A stretch of DNA of 64,000 nt from Saccoglossus kowalevskii (taxonomy: Eukaryota; Hemichordata; Enteropneusta; Harrimaniidae), in assembly GCF_000003605.2 (NCBI RefSeq), contig NW_003106599.1:9923-73922 (forward strand), read 5' to 3'. Every line of letters starts with the position of its first letter. The first letter of the stretch is position 1. Under the pieces are notes generated by a model that was given only the letters and a program-made list of their open reading frames with translations, searched no databases and was not told the origin of the DNA. Below, piece after piece: positions 12,549 through 24,200 of the stretch. Made by a program: the position numbers and the translations under genes.

Positions 12549-12933
12549 ATGCAGTACAATACGCAGACCATGGCTGCATCGCAAGGGCTAACACCGCCAA
12601 CCAAACCTTTTCACAGTTTAGGCGCGTTTTACGATGGGCCGTCCAGTAATAACTCATTCAATCTTCCAACTAACACGAATTATGTTGGTTTTATGAGTGG
12701 CTTTCCCTACCACCATGCAAGCGGTGGTCAGAATTTGGGATCGTACGGCAACGAAAATCCATCCTGGCATGTGCAGAACGACACGACTAATACTTCTAGT
12801 TACTTCACCAACCATACCGGTATCCTAGGTTCAAGTTCCATGGTGCAGTCCGACTTCAGCCGAAATTACCCGGTGACACAGCCACCACAACACAGCCAGG
12901 ACACGACACCGAAACAACCACAGACCACACCAG
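12549..12933 (+). CDS. hox11/13a: Hox11/13a-like homeobox gene, exon 1
   Basis: The first coding exon encodes residues 1-128 plus one base of codon 129 (Asp). It ends at a strong donor, CAG|GTAAGA, with GT at 12934. The product is the Ser/Thr/Asn/Pro-rich N-terminal half of a Hox transcription factor, the part usually involved in activation and cofactor contacts. No domain is recognisable here; aromatic patches such as GFPYHH are scattered and the end is Gln/Pro-rich. Two starts are possible: the first ATG at 12549 and a second in-frame ATG at 12570 (residue 8) with a better context (ACCATGG). I give the longer form. The exon joins in phase to the homeobox exon at 17254, giving 227 aa in total. 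A separate unrelated ORF is unlikely because frame, donor and acceptor all agree. Confidence 0.88.
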
Positions 12934-13674
12934 GTAAGACCTCGTCGTGTTGAGATCATTTAACATTCCAATAAAAATTACTCACTCCGCGCTCCGAATA
13001 GTTAAGATTATATAGCTCCCACAAAGGATCCTCGCGATCCGGAGAAAAAAAAAATGTGACGAGAAATAACACAGTCTGGTGGTTTTCATCGCTTCCAGGT
13101 TCGGTGAAATGTTGTCAGCTCTATCCTGGCCCAGTCTACTGTGTGTGTAATATTTTATTTCCCATATAACACCAACCAAATGTACAACCACTGGATCGTA
13201 AAATTTACTCCGCCAACTTCGTCTCATTATTACCTCGTCCTGGTCACTATTACGGAACTTTACTGCCTATCTGCATCGTTATTCCCACTCTGTGAATAAC
13301 ATGTTCCATTTTTTTTAACAGTGAGTCGGGAATACTTTATTTCATATACATACTTCCCATCTACAATTTATTTGAGTATGGCTATATGTAAACTTACAGG
13401 CACCAACACAAATCGGCGGGGGTCGATTTAGAAGAAAAAATCAATTATTGAAAATTCTCTGAATTATAAATATTCACACCCTTATTGCCGATCTGTCTAC
13501 CATCACAATACGCTGGTAGGTGTATTGCGATAAATAAAGCGATGGTACGTAGCCCTCTGTCGGTGCCACGGTGGAAATCATTCGGTGGTAAGCACTGCTG
13601 CCTAACAGCCCCGTCGCTGTGTTCCGTTGTCCATATGGGACAGAGTCGGCATGTAAACAACAATATTGTTGGCC
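12934..13674 (+). other. hox11/13a intron, 5' part
   Basis: The single intron runs from the GT at 12934 to the AG at 17252-17253 (4320 bp, phase 1). Open frames on both strands at 13445-13763 are chance frames: they overlap each other and run into the duplicated block. Confidence 0.7.
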
Positions 13675-15162
13675 TGCGGTCAACCGGCGTGTGTTTGTTA
13701 TCGTCCATTGTTGTGGTCGTGGAAATAAAGAAGGACGGCGCCAATAACGCTACTATTTTCTAAAATTATTCAAGTTATAAATATTTAAAGAAATAGCAAG
13801 TTGATTTTTTTTATCATGAATGTTGTTGTAATAAATCTGACCGTTCTATTGCTCTGCTTGTAGAGATTGGAATACTCATGAAATAGACTTGCCATGTAAT
13901 ATAAGGGAACGACTGTTTTGTCTACCATTACTCTACCGAGTCGGTTATGTCTCGTTTGTTATGATATTCACCGAAACTAGAATGATCAGACGATTGGGAG
14001 ACGGTATTCTCCAACAACTTAAAGTGTAGTACTCCCAAATCGAGAACAACCCTCTCCTCCCAAAAAATACACAAACAAAAAACAGTCACATGAGTAAATT
14101 TTTTATTGTCATAGTTTGTCGTCTGCGGAAAAGGATGCCTCGCGCATGACTCATAGCAACTCACCTTTACATCCTGGTACTTTCCCCACGCGGCATCGTT
14201 TTATCTTTATCCACGATCAAGGTCACCGTTACTACAACTTTCTATAAAATTAATTTCGAGTAATTTATGAGTGTAGCCTGTTCAATTCCTTTTTTTTTCT
14301 TTCAACACTGTGTTCGATCGTTTCTTTTGTCGTGAAAAAATATATGTATTCTCGTCACAATAGCTCTTGTTTTTATCGCCGTCGCTTCCTCTGAAGTTGA
14401 TAATTTTCGAAGCACAGCTTTCCCGACACGAATCACCTTCCGTTAAATGTTCTACATATATGTTCATTAAAAACCTCCATTACCGGGACTGTAACATCGG
14501 AGTAAAAACGCCATATACAAGAAATACCTAATTAATAATGAAATAATTAAAACTAGATGCCTTCCAGTTACCTAAGTTTTTCAACTTGAAGTATTACAGT
14601 GTTTGCTAATTTGCATAATTCTGATCCCAACGAAAAATTGTCACGTGATTTTTCCACACAAAAAAATCATGCCCAAAAATTAAAATGACAGCAGAGTATG
14701 GCCGGTTGTTGAAAACCGTAAGTCTTCCTCACAGAGGCACACGTGATGATTGCTCGATCGTGCAAAATAGTGATATGTCTTACTAGGATGTTTTTTTTCC
14801 CATGTACTATTGCTCACAGAATCTGTCACATTATTTTCCTTCCCAAGCTTACGCAAGCAATCATTAAACATTAGAAAAATCGACAAAAAAAGTAACGAAT
14901 TGTTTCCAAACATCACCAGATAATTGGAAAGATAAGAAATTAAATGCGATACAAATTTCGTCCTCAGACTCTACTTTGAAGCGATTGCGCAATATGATTT
15001 ATAAAACAATGTAAACAAAATCAGCGGGTTATTATTGATACCTTTTACTGTCCTGTAGTTGTGTTCATATTCAACAAGGTTCTATTAAAACATAAAGTGT
15101 CTGGCCAATTTTAATTACTAACACACAAACAATATCATATAAATAAACAATCGTATATTTAA
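13675..15162. repeat. Intronic segmental duplication, unit 1
   Basis: This is the first unit of a head-to-tail duplication inside the hox11/13a intron. Its landmarks recur in unit 2 at offsets of about 1457-1493 bp: CGGCGTGTGTTTGTTATCG at 13685, CTCTACCGAGTCGGTTATG at 13931, TCCTCAGACTCTACTTT at 14961 and TCGTATATTT at 15151. Similarity is uneven: nearly identical blocks around 13931-14030 and 14160-14280 alternate with diverged or gapped AT-rich stretches. There is no coding potential. The shared blocks could be a duplicated enhancer. Confidence 0.82.
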
Positions 15163-15503
15163 GCGGACAAACCGTGACGGCGTGTGTTTGTTATCGCCGA
15201 ATGTTGTGGTCGTGGAAATAAACCGGCGACACCCGTCATGCTATTGTTTCTAAAATTATTCCCTATACTATTTTTTTTAAAAAGTAACAAGTTGACTGTT
15301 TCAATAATTTTGTTCTAATAAATGTAGCTTTTCCGTAGTGGTGGGAATACTCCTCAATTATACCATGTAATATAAGGGATACCATTCTTACTCTACCGAG
15401 TCGGTTATGTCTCGTTTGTTATGATATTCACCGAAACTAAAGTGGTCTGACGATTGGGAGACGGTATTTTCCGACAACTTAAAGTGTAGTATTCCCGAAT
15501 CGC

Positions 15504-15552
15504 AAAAAAAAAAAAAAAATAAAATAAAAAAAAAAAATAAAAAAAAAAAATA
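15504..15552. repeat. A-rich low-complexity tract
   Basis: Runs of A interrupted by single T bases occupy about 49 bp inside duplication unit 2. Unit 1 has ordinary sequence at the matching place, so the tract expanded after the duplication. Confidence 0.9.
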
Positions 15553-16380
15553 TTATTGCCATATGTCGTCGTCTGCAGAGGATGCCTCTCGCGTGACCCA
15601 TGAGAACTCACCTTTACATCCTGGTACTTCCCGTACGCGGCATCGTTTTGTTTTGTTTTATCCACGATCAAGGTCACTGTTACTACAACTTTCTATAAAA
15701 TTCATTTCGAGTAATTTATGAGTGTAGCATGTCCAATTTCAGCTTTCTATCGTCACTATGTTGGATCGCTTCTTTTGTCGGGAAAAAATATATTTCCGTC
15801 GCCGCAGTTCTTGTTTTATCGCCGTCGCCTTCTCTGTAGTCGATAACTTTCAGAACGCATGCAGCTTTCCCGACACAAAACCCCTTCCGTTAAACGTTCT
15901 ACATACGTTCATTAAAATCCCCATAACGGGGACTGTAACGTCGGAGTAAAACACTCTATACAAATAAAACTGGGCATATACATGTATATGTATTTTCAGA
16001 TGTGTATAAAATAAAAATAAGTTACCTTCATTTACCTACGTTTTTTTTTTTCAATTATTGAAGTGTTTGGTTATTTATATGAATTTAACGGAAAGCAATA
16101 ACATGCGAGTAAAACGGAACCAGTATATGTCCAAAAGCTGGTCCCATTAAAATGACGGCGGATTATGGACGGTCATTCAAGAATGCAAGACTTCCATACA
16201 GAGACACACGGGGTTCATGTGAGCTCGTGTAAAATATAGTGATATATAATTCTAATGTGATGTTTTCCCAGTGCAACATTGCATTTTGGAATCAATCACC
16301 GTTCCCGGCGTACGCACAAAATCATTAAAAAATATCCCAAAATGACAAAAAAGAATAATTCCCGGTAATCTAATAATTAG

Positions 16381-16393
16381 AGGTCAGAGGTCA
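16381..16393 (+). promoter_or_regulatory. Perfect DR1 nuclear-receptor site in hox11/13a intron
   Basis: AGGTCA G AGGTCA is a perfect direct repeat of the consensus half-site with a 1-bp spacer. It lies in duplication unit 2 and has no counterpart in unit 1. Candidate binders are RXR dimers, HNF4 and COUP-TF. Confidence 0.5.
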
Positions 16394-17253
16394 ATGGTAA
16401 CAATTAGATACGATGCTGAATTTGTCCTCAGACCCTACTTTACCGCTATCGCCAAGGAGATCGGTAAAACAATACTATCATTTGTAAATTCCCCTGGGTA
16501 TATCGGCAATGTATTCTCAATGTTCTTTCCTTGCTCCGATTCGCTTTCCACGAAATTAGGCGAGGGACGCATATAATTCCCAAACAAAATAAACAAAACT
16601 TGACAATCGTATATTTCGTTACGTCGATGATAAGTACGAGTTGAGATTACCTATATGATTTGAAGAACAATCTAGAGTAGCGACTAAAACCAATAACGGA
16701 AGTGCTCACTGCCTAAATCTCAGCATTCAGAAATCGGCTGACGATTTTCTTTCTAGTCTTAGTAGCGACTCCAAAGGATGCCAGAAAACCGTGGTGAAAG
16801 AACATCACAACTGTTGAGGGAAGATTTGTTTGCGACTTAAATTTGACGAATAATATCAAGTGGTAAAAGCCACCGTGGAGGGTACGAACGCCAAAATGAG
16901 AAAATTCACTGTACATGTAATTCTGTATCGCAATATGTTCTCGTTTTTTTTTTTCAGGGAACTAATATCTAGTTGTTAGACTACAACCAGGCTAAGAAAA
17001 TGTCTAACTCAGTGTTTTGTTCTATGGCAGCCTCCAAATATAATGTTATGATTAAAACCAAACTCTCCCAGTAGCCTGAAAATCGATGTTTAGTAGACAC
17101 ACCCGGCCGAGATACTTTTTTGAAATCAGTGCGGTATCTAGGATCATCAGTACTAGGATCATCTTAAACGTGTTGGGAGGGGTGTTACAATATTTGTGGT
17201 GAATTACGACACTAGACCTACAAAATCATATCTCATTCTGGTCCTCTTTTCAG

Positions 17254-17552
17254 ATACCCCGACAACGAGTTCCAGCTATGTATGGATTGGCGGACAACAG
17301 CCGACCAGAAACAGGAAAAAACGAAAGCCTTACACCAAATACCAGACTCTAGAGCTCGAGAAAGAGTTCCTCTACAATATGTATCTCACCAGAGATAGAC
17401 GAACAGACATTGCACGCGCTTTGAACTTGTCAGAACGTCAGATTAAGATATGGTTTCAGAACAGACGCATGAAACTGAAAAAAATGCGGCTGCGAGAAGA
17501 GAACGAGAGGAAGCAACAAGATGGACATCAACCGCAACATACCCTGGCATAA
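17254..17552 (+). CDS. hox11/13a: Hox11/13a-like homeobox gene, exon 2 (homeodomain)
   Basis: This exon follows a pyrimidine tract and CAG acceptor (17251-17253) and encodes residues 129-227, with TAA at 17550-17552. The homeodomain spans residues 148-207, with Tyr8, Trp48, Phe49, Asn51 and Arg53 all present. The posterior signature is clear: RKKRKPY at the start and LTRDRR in the loop between helices 1 and 2. A tryptophan motif, YVWIGG, sits at residues 137-142, nine residues before the homeodomain, and may contact PBC/Exd cofactors. Homeodomain position 45 is Ile (RQIKIWF), where Abd-B-class proteins usually have Val. The tail of 20 residues is Glu/Gln-rich. The KPY start resembles Abd-B, Hox12 and ambulacrarian Hox11/13, and the position 5' of a hox9/10 gene supports hox11/13a. 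Amphioxus Hox11 or Hox12 is the main alternative. Confidence 0.93.
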
Positions 17553-17763
17553 GAGACTTGTTCTGCTGCTACAAGTAGCTTTACTTTGTATCATATGCGT
17601 GCCATGTTCGGACAATTTTGACTCGTAGATGAACGACCACCTTAAACAGTTGTGAAGCAGTACATTTTTATTAATATTTGACGTTTTATAATACACAGTA
17701 CTTATACTCGTTTAAATATATCATTCTTTCGTCTTTCTGTTCGCATTTCCGACAATTTCTGTC

Positions 17764-17829
17764 TGTCGTCTGCCAGGTTGGACTTGTTTGTCGTCTGCCA
17801 GGTTGGACTTGTTTGTCGTCTGCGCCAGG
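17764..17829. repeat. 25-bp tandem repeat downstream of hox11/13a
   Basis: About 2.6 copies of a 25-bp unit containing GTCGTCTGCCAGGTTGGAC lie 210 bp after the stop codon, probably in the 3' untranslated region. The first two units appear identical. Confidence 0.85.
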
Positions 17830-18015
17830 TTTTGAACTGACCACCACGTGTCTTATCGGACATTATGAGAAAACGCTGTTAAAATACTACAAACTCTTTT
17901 TAAAAAAATACAAATTCCGACTTCCGGTGTTGTCAAATTCAACGACCTAAAATCGGTGTTCTTCGGTGGACAACAAACCCGTGCGACCACCCGAATTGAC
18001 GGGTTTTACTAAGCC

Positions 18016-18021
18016 AATAAA
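18016..18021 (+). terminator. Candidate polyadenylation signal for hox11/13a
   Basis: This is the first AATAAA found after the stop codon and would give a 3' untranslated region of about 0.5 kb. Cleavage is not provable from sequence, and later signals may be used. Confidence 0.35.
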
Positions 18022-20785
18022 ATGTACAGGGCGTTCAAGTTATTCTCCAGTGAATTACAATTTTGAAAATTAACAAAAAATCACAAATCTTGACAATTTT
18101 GGTTGTTCTCACAGGCTTTATTTGGATCAAACACGGGTCGGTTCACACATACAAGGATGCAAATAGAACCCCGACCACATACGAGAAACACGAATTGTTG
18201 AAATTGAAGAACTCCGGCTACCAAGTATTTAATAATATTACGTCCTCAGGATCTTCTGCTGCCATCTAATCCCCTTCTATCACGTGACCAATTTGTAAAT
18301 ATCTCCACTGTACTGTTTTTGTGATGTTTTCCGATATATATAATTAAAAAAAATTAAAGTTGAAGCATCATTTTTTTCTTAAAAGTACAAGCAAAACAGC
18401 AACAACATATACGTGAAGTTGACGTTTTCTCTGTTCGATTTTTATAACGTATTTTTATATTGTTTGATTGTACCTAGATTCGTACCGCTGTGGTTCCCTT
18501 CAGAGAAGATTGTCGCTGGGATTTGTTTTATTATTTGTGTTATTATTCCCACTACTTGTAACACTAACATTAGCGTGATACCACGGAAGTGGCATTCTAG
18601 ATATTGCTATCGTGTTGAAGTATTTAGCGCACCGAGAGTGACTACAAAAAGTGCCCGACCTCAGTCACATTTGAGTCCCAGAATGCCCCAGTTTGGCCAA
18701 CGCCGCAATGAATTTCGAGCGGACGTGTATTTGGGAATAAAAAAGACATATTTGGCGCAAAATGATTGAACAATAGTAACAAAACTTCTGGAACGCGTCA
18801 GAAATGTGCAGACTGCTCTAAATTTGATGTAGTCTGCTATCAGTCGTTGTAGATTACACGAGATCAAAACTACCGCCTGACAGTAAATCATTGTAGAGTA
18901 CAGACAAAGTTTCTCTTATCAACCAGTTGAATTCAACTGGGAGAACAACTTGTCAGTTTTTAAAATATAATAATTTGACAAAATGTGGGCACCTCAGTTT
19001 TATATATTTCAAATCGAACTGAATATCTATGTTCATTGCGAATAACGCCAGCCGCCATTGTCTCTACAATCTGCCGACAACTCTAAAATTCAACTTTGCA
19101 GTTTGTTTTCCTTCCAAAATTTCTTGTTGTTATTTTGTTCTTGTTTTCCTTTCAAAATGTGTTGTTTTTATCGCGTTTTTGGTGGGAAATGCGCGGCGTG
19201 TTTATATTCCTTGATTCGTTCACCGGACATCTGTCCCATCGCATGTTTACAGCCTCTCGCAAATTTTACTACATTTTGTCTGTGATCACAAATTTCGCTG
19301 AATATTTTACGAGTCCGGGGGCTCAATTTTAGTCCAGTCGTCTGCCGCACTCAAACATTGAGCCTTGACCCTCGCATAAAACTTTCCACTTCCCCGTGTT
19401 GTGTCTTATTTTACACAATCCGAAACAGTTCGAAGTGGGACTCACGCATTAGTCAGCGCTCTGAAATTCCACGAACAAGAAAGCAAATCTCTTTCGTTTT
19501 TCAACAAGATGGCCACTTTACGCCCACATACCTACATTCCTGTATATTTACGATGTTTGTACGCCGTTTTCCTGTTCAATGTCGATATTACATACTAATT
19601 GTTTCAGACCTAAAACTATCCATTTTGTTGTTTCTTTGAGCGCCAATAAACATGATCCACATTCAAGAATCTTAAATCTTTATATAAAGCGAAAGTTTTT
19701 TTTAGACTGATTTTGTTCGAGGTAGAGTACGTTTTTCAGATTGCCTCGGCGGGAAGGTGCGAATGTAAACTGAAAACAAATAATTATTTTGACTGCTAAT
19801 GTTTTCTCCTGACATTTTCAGGATCACCGTTTTCAACCACAAGTATTTAACATCTGGTTTAAAAATGTAGCAACGAATTCCCCATTTCTCGTACATGCAC
19901 AACACCAATATTCAATTATGGTTGGCGACATTAAGAGAGCTGTAAGCACTGTTTTTTTTTTACGTTGACTGTAAGACCAGACACGGTGGTGTCAGTCAGA
20001 CCGTACGATATAAATTATTCAAGTCTATGATGTCACTATTTAACGGCACTAACTCTCGTCTTTAAAACGGTGCGTTACAAACTATTCGTTTTAATCCATG
20101 AACACATATCCTCATATCAATATCGTCTGCTCTTATCGTAGTTTTCTGAGTATATGGGCTCAGTGGATTTGCTTCAAAACTTTACAATGACTATTACATG
20201 ATTCCTGCTAGTGGGTTTTTATAGTGTAACGTATTTAATATGCGCCCTCATATGCAGTCATAAATTTGACAGAATATCCGAGCGTGCGATCTCATAACAA
20301 CAATTACCCATGATGCAACACTGTAACGCGCTGCAGGTAGAGATGCCACGGTTTACATATTAAGATAAACTTTCCACCGAGGCAATTATTATAATATTGT
20401 TATACCGATATGTTTACGACCAGTAACATGAATATCTAGGAATTGGGACGTGTATTTTTTTCTTAAATGACACGGATTCAATCCTGAAAATCAGCCTTGT
20501 AGAATGCCGTTCACCAGCCGAGATTGTTGATGTTTAACAATTTAAAATAAATTATCCAGCGTGGTGTCATTAATGACGTAGAAACGTGTTAAGTGTATTC
20601 TTCCCGTGCCCAGATAAGGTTAAGGTTTATATGGAATAATGGCTGCATAAAAAGTCGACTTCTACCATGTTTAGTTGTGTTGCGTAATCAATATTTTCTA
20701 TTATTATATGTTAATGATGTTTAACCAACTTGATATACAAGTCCGTTGCCGTAGGAAAAATGATTCCAATCAGCAAAGTGAGGAG
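18022..20785. other. Intergenic DNA, no gene seen
   Basis: The plus-strand open frame 18413-18769 starts with a hydrophobic stretch but has no recognisable motif, and its composition follows the AT-rich background. A CCGCCAT motif lies at 19052. No repeat family or RNA gene was noticed. Confidence 0.45.
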
Positions 20786-21218
20786 TTCTCTTCTCTTCTC
20801 TTCTCTTTCTTCTCTTTCTTCTCTTCTCTTCTCTTCTTTTCTTTTCTCTTCTCTTCTCTTCTCTTCTCTTCTCTTCTCTTCTCTTCTCTTCTCTTCTCTT
20901 CTCTTNNNNNNNNNNNNNNNNNNNNNNNNNNNNNNNNNNNNNNNNNNNNNNNNNNNNNNNNNNNNNNNNNNNNNNNNNNNNNNNNNNNNNNNNNNNNNNN
21001 NNNNNNNNNNNNNNNNNNNNNNNNNNNNNNNNNNNNNNNNNNNNNNNNNNNNNNNNNNNNNNNNNNNNNNNNNNNNNNNNNNNNNNNNNNNNNNNNNNNN
21101 NNNNNNNNNNNNNNNNNNNNNNNNNNNNNNNNNNNNNNNNTCTTCTCTTCTCTTCTCTTCTCTTCTCTTCTCTTCTCTTCTCTTCTCTTCTCTTCTCTTC
21201 TCTTCTCTTCTCTTCTCT
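20786..21218. repeat. (TTCTC)n pentanucleotide array with assembly gap
   Basis: A pure pyrimidine tract on the plus strand built of TTCTC units is interrupted by 235 N at 20906-21140. The same repeat resumes after the gap, so the gap is almost certainly more of the same array and the true length is unknown. The 5' edge contains interrupted units (TTTCT). Long polypurine/polypyrimidine tracts of this kind can form triplex DNA. Confidence 0.95.
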
Positions 21219-24200
21219 CATACAAACTTGATTTTTTAGGAAGCAGCGAGAGAAAATTGAAGTACAATTGATCTCGCCTCGATTTCTTTTCTTATCTGGG
21301 TTTATTTTCTAGATACGACCAAGTAATCACAGACATGCTATCTCAAATCCGTTTTCTGTAGTTATCATTTTTTAAAACTCGTTGTTGTTCTGTAGCTATC
21401 ATAAATAAACGGTAAATATGAGCGTAGGTGATTATCTATTTAAAAGTCGCTTCAAAATTTGCTGTTTTTTTCACAGTTCCGTCTAAATGAGTATCAGAGA
21501 TGATTTTGTATAATTGCAACTTCGTCGCATGATTATTTAATTTTTTTTTCTTTATGGTTTTTTGTTTATTGTTCCATTTTTTTCTGTGACTTGGTTTTCT
21601 AAATGCTTTTTTTGTACAACAATAAAATGTTTCAGTATTGAATAAATTATTATAAATATTGTTATTATTATTATAGTTTGTCTTGAACATCCATGCCCTA
21701 TTGACGTCACCACGTAGTCGAGTGGAAAACATGAATATATTCATAGTCTACTCCAAATAGCATGTCTATAAAACTATTTGAACAACACTGTGAGAACATA
21801 ACACATGTTACGTATCGCCTAAGTGCGGCGTGCAAATCCCTGTGTGTGTATGTTTACACACAGTCACGATAATATTTGGATTCATTCTCTGCTCAATTGC
21901 GGGCAAAACTAATTATCAAAACATCATGCCGGTGTTGGTTGCGCCCGCTAATTAAAAATATATGAATAACATACTCTTTTGTTCATGTAAACTTGTTGTT
22001 TACAACGGGTGTACTGAATAATTAGGAGCGCATACAACAGTGCGAACTCGCAGATTCATTCTCGGATGATCATATATTCCCTCTTTTGGATGTCTTTTTC
22101 ACTTGTATATGTCTTCGATGCAATCGAACATGAGACAACTCTTGGCTGGTAAAAGTCGTAGTAATGTGCATGACCTGGACTGGTAATCGGCGGACATTTT
22201 GAGCACCAACTTTGAAATAAGTTTAACGTGGATATAGTTACAGTTTAAAGCCTGAATTCACTTACAACACCGTTGCGACCGGTTGCCGGGTGATGCCGTT
22301 TCAGTTAACTTTTGTGATAGTTACACCGGTACTATCCTCCTACTATACGAGTTTATAAACTCCATTTACACCGGCACAATATTTACGCCGACGTAAGAAG
22401 AACCCATACAAAAGCAGATGTGAACATAGTAAAATTCGGTAGCATAGGCGCCGAAATGTTTTGAATGCGGCTCGCTGAGTTGTGAAGGAGATCAATATTT
22501 TATTGCACTTTTCGTAACTTCAAAGCATTTTTTTCCAACCTTTAGGTTTATGGGCATACCTATCCCTTCGTTGTACAGGCATGGTATTGTTGCTATGTAT
22601 AGCTAGTCGCAACATGCTCCTTCGGGCGAAAGTCAATAATTTTCGTTAGCAAAGCAGAAACAAGTCGTTTTTTTTCTATTTCGTGATATTTTGATTTAAT
22701 CTGATGTATCGTTCGCTGAAAACTTGAAAATCACAGTAGGCTTCAATAGAAGTATGTACAACAATAGAACGCAGTACATGTAGAGGCTCTAGTCACAAAT
22801 TAACGATAACACCACCGTTGTTTACCTTAATTAAGCTGCAAACAAGTCTTAACATTGCACCTAATGGGCAGTACAACATTCAACGTCTAACTGCGTAACC
22901 AAGCTCATTGTTAGTGTGTAATCGATTACCACGTCTATGACGCGATTACAAGATAACCTACTCTATTGATGGCGTTTTTATTAGAGTTTGAATCGATACC
23001 AACCATCGATTGGTTAACAATGCTTCAACGAGACAGTCTTCTGGTCTAAACAATTCGTTATATTTTATTAAAGTTCACTGACTGGATTTGACACCCTAAC
23101 GGACCAGTCTTGACAGCAACGGTGAAATACTACGCACCTAACGAGATATACAACATTTTTGTATGCACTACTTCGCATCTCTATTTCCCCCCAGAAATAT
23201 TATCTTACAAAATGAATTAATATGAGGAAAGTGGAGTAATTGTAACTTTATGGTGTTAACAAGGCCAAGCTCGTAATCTTCTTCGGAAAGTGAATTGGGT
23301 GTTTATTGTAACCCAAGGCCGGTGATCCGAAATACAGATTTCCGGACGAATACAACTGGGGTAACTAAAACACGAAATCGAATTCAGAAGAATTCCAGAA
23401 CTGAGAGAGGTGTACATTAATAATTTGGAATGTACTTCTCCCAAAATATATCAACAAATGGACAATTTAATTCAGATATTCATCCTCGCTTGTTTGAAAA
23501 TAATTACAAAAGAAGGCAGATTGACTCATTGCTTTCAGTGTCATGTTTTCCAGTGCTGAGACAACGAGACGAACTGAATGGAACTATATGAGAGACAGTA
23601 TTTGGTGGACTGGCTGTAGATTCTGAATTCACAATAACTATGAAGTCGATCCGACAGTTGAAAAAAAAGTGCCAGTCCAGAAGGAAAAAAAAATATTTGA
23701 ACTTTCTAAAAGCTGGCATATTATATTCATCTTAAACGCCTAATTTGGTCTAGTATTGTCTGGGATACAGAAAGTAAAAGAAAAAAATATCATGTAATGG
23801 GGCATTTAATCTTTAATAAACATATAATAATTTAATCGAGTATTTGAAATGCACTATATCGGAAATATGTAAGTGTGAGTATCGATACTTATATTAGGTG
23901 GGTTTGTCTTTCATGGCGGCTCACACTATCCAAACACGTCTGTGAGTACAGCGGTAATTCCGCTGTCTGACTATGTCACTCTCTCTGACCCTCCGATAAT
24001 TGCCGTGAAAGTAAGTACATTAGTTAGTGTGCTTTTGTTGAATGGATTTTAGCTACTCCATTTTTTTACTAAAATAGTAGGTCTTATTGGTCGTTGTCAT
24101 AGTGAGCAATCTGTATAGCTGTTCCCGATTCTGTCTTGTTCCCCGTTAGAATTCACACTGATTTCAGTGCCACGTGGAATCGGGAAATGTATGTATCCCA

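Larger units (their letters stand above)
15163..16620. repeat. Intronic segmental duplication, unit 2
   Basis: This second unit begins where unit 1 ends, at the GCGGACAAACCG-like junction near 15163, and runs to TCGTATATTT at 16608-16617. It differs from unit 1 by an expanded A-rich tract (15504-15552) and by a DR1 site at 16381 that unit 1 lacks. The divergence implies an old event. Its location about 630 bp before the homeobox exon makes a regulatory role plausible but unproven. Confidence 0.82.

Noticed and set aside
18413-18769. 118-codon frame with hydrophobic N-terminus
   Set aside because: Hydrophobicity follows T-rich sequence; no motif, no splice context and no promoter was found.
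20675-21271. Long open frames on both strands across the pentanucleotide array
   Set aside because: They are made of the (TTCTC)n repeat and an assembly gap; there is no real protein.
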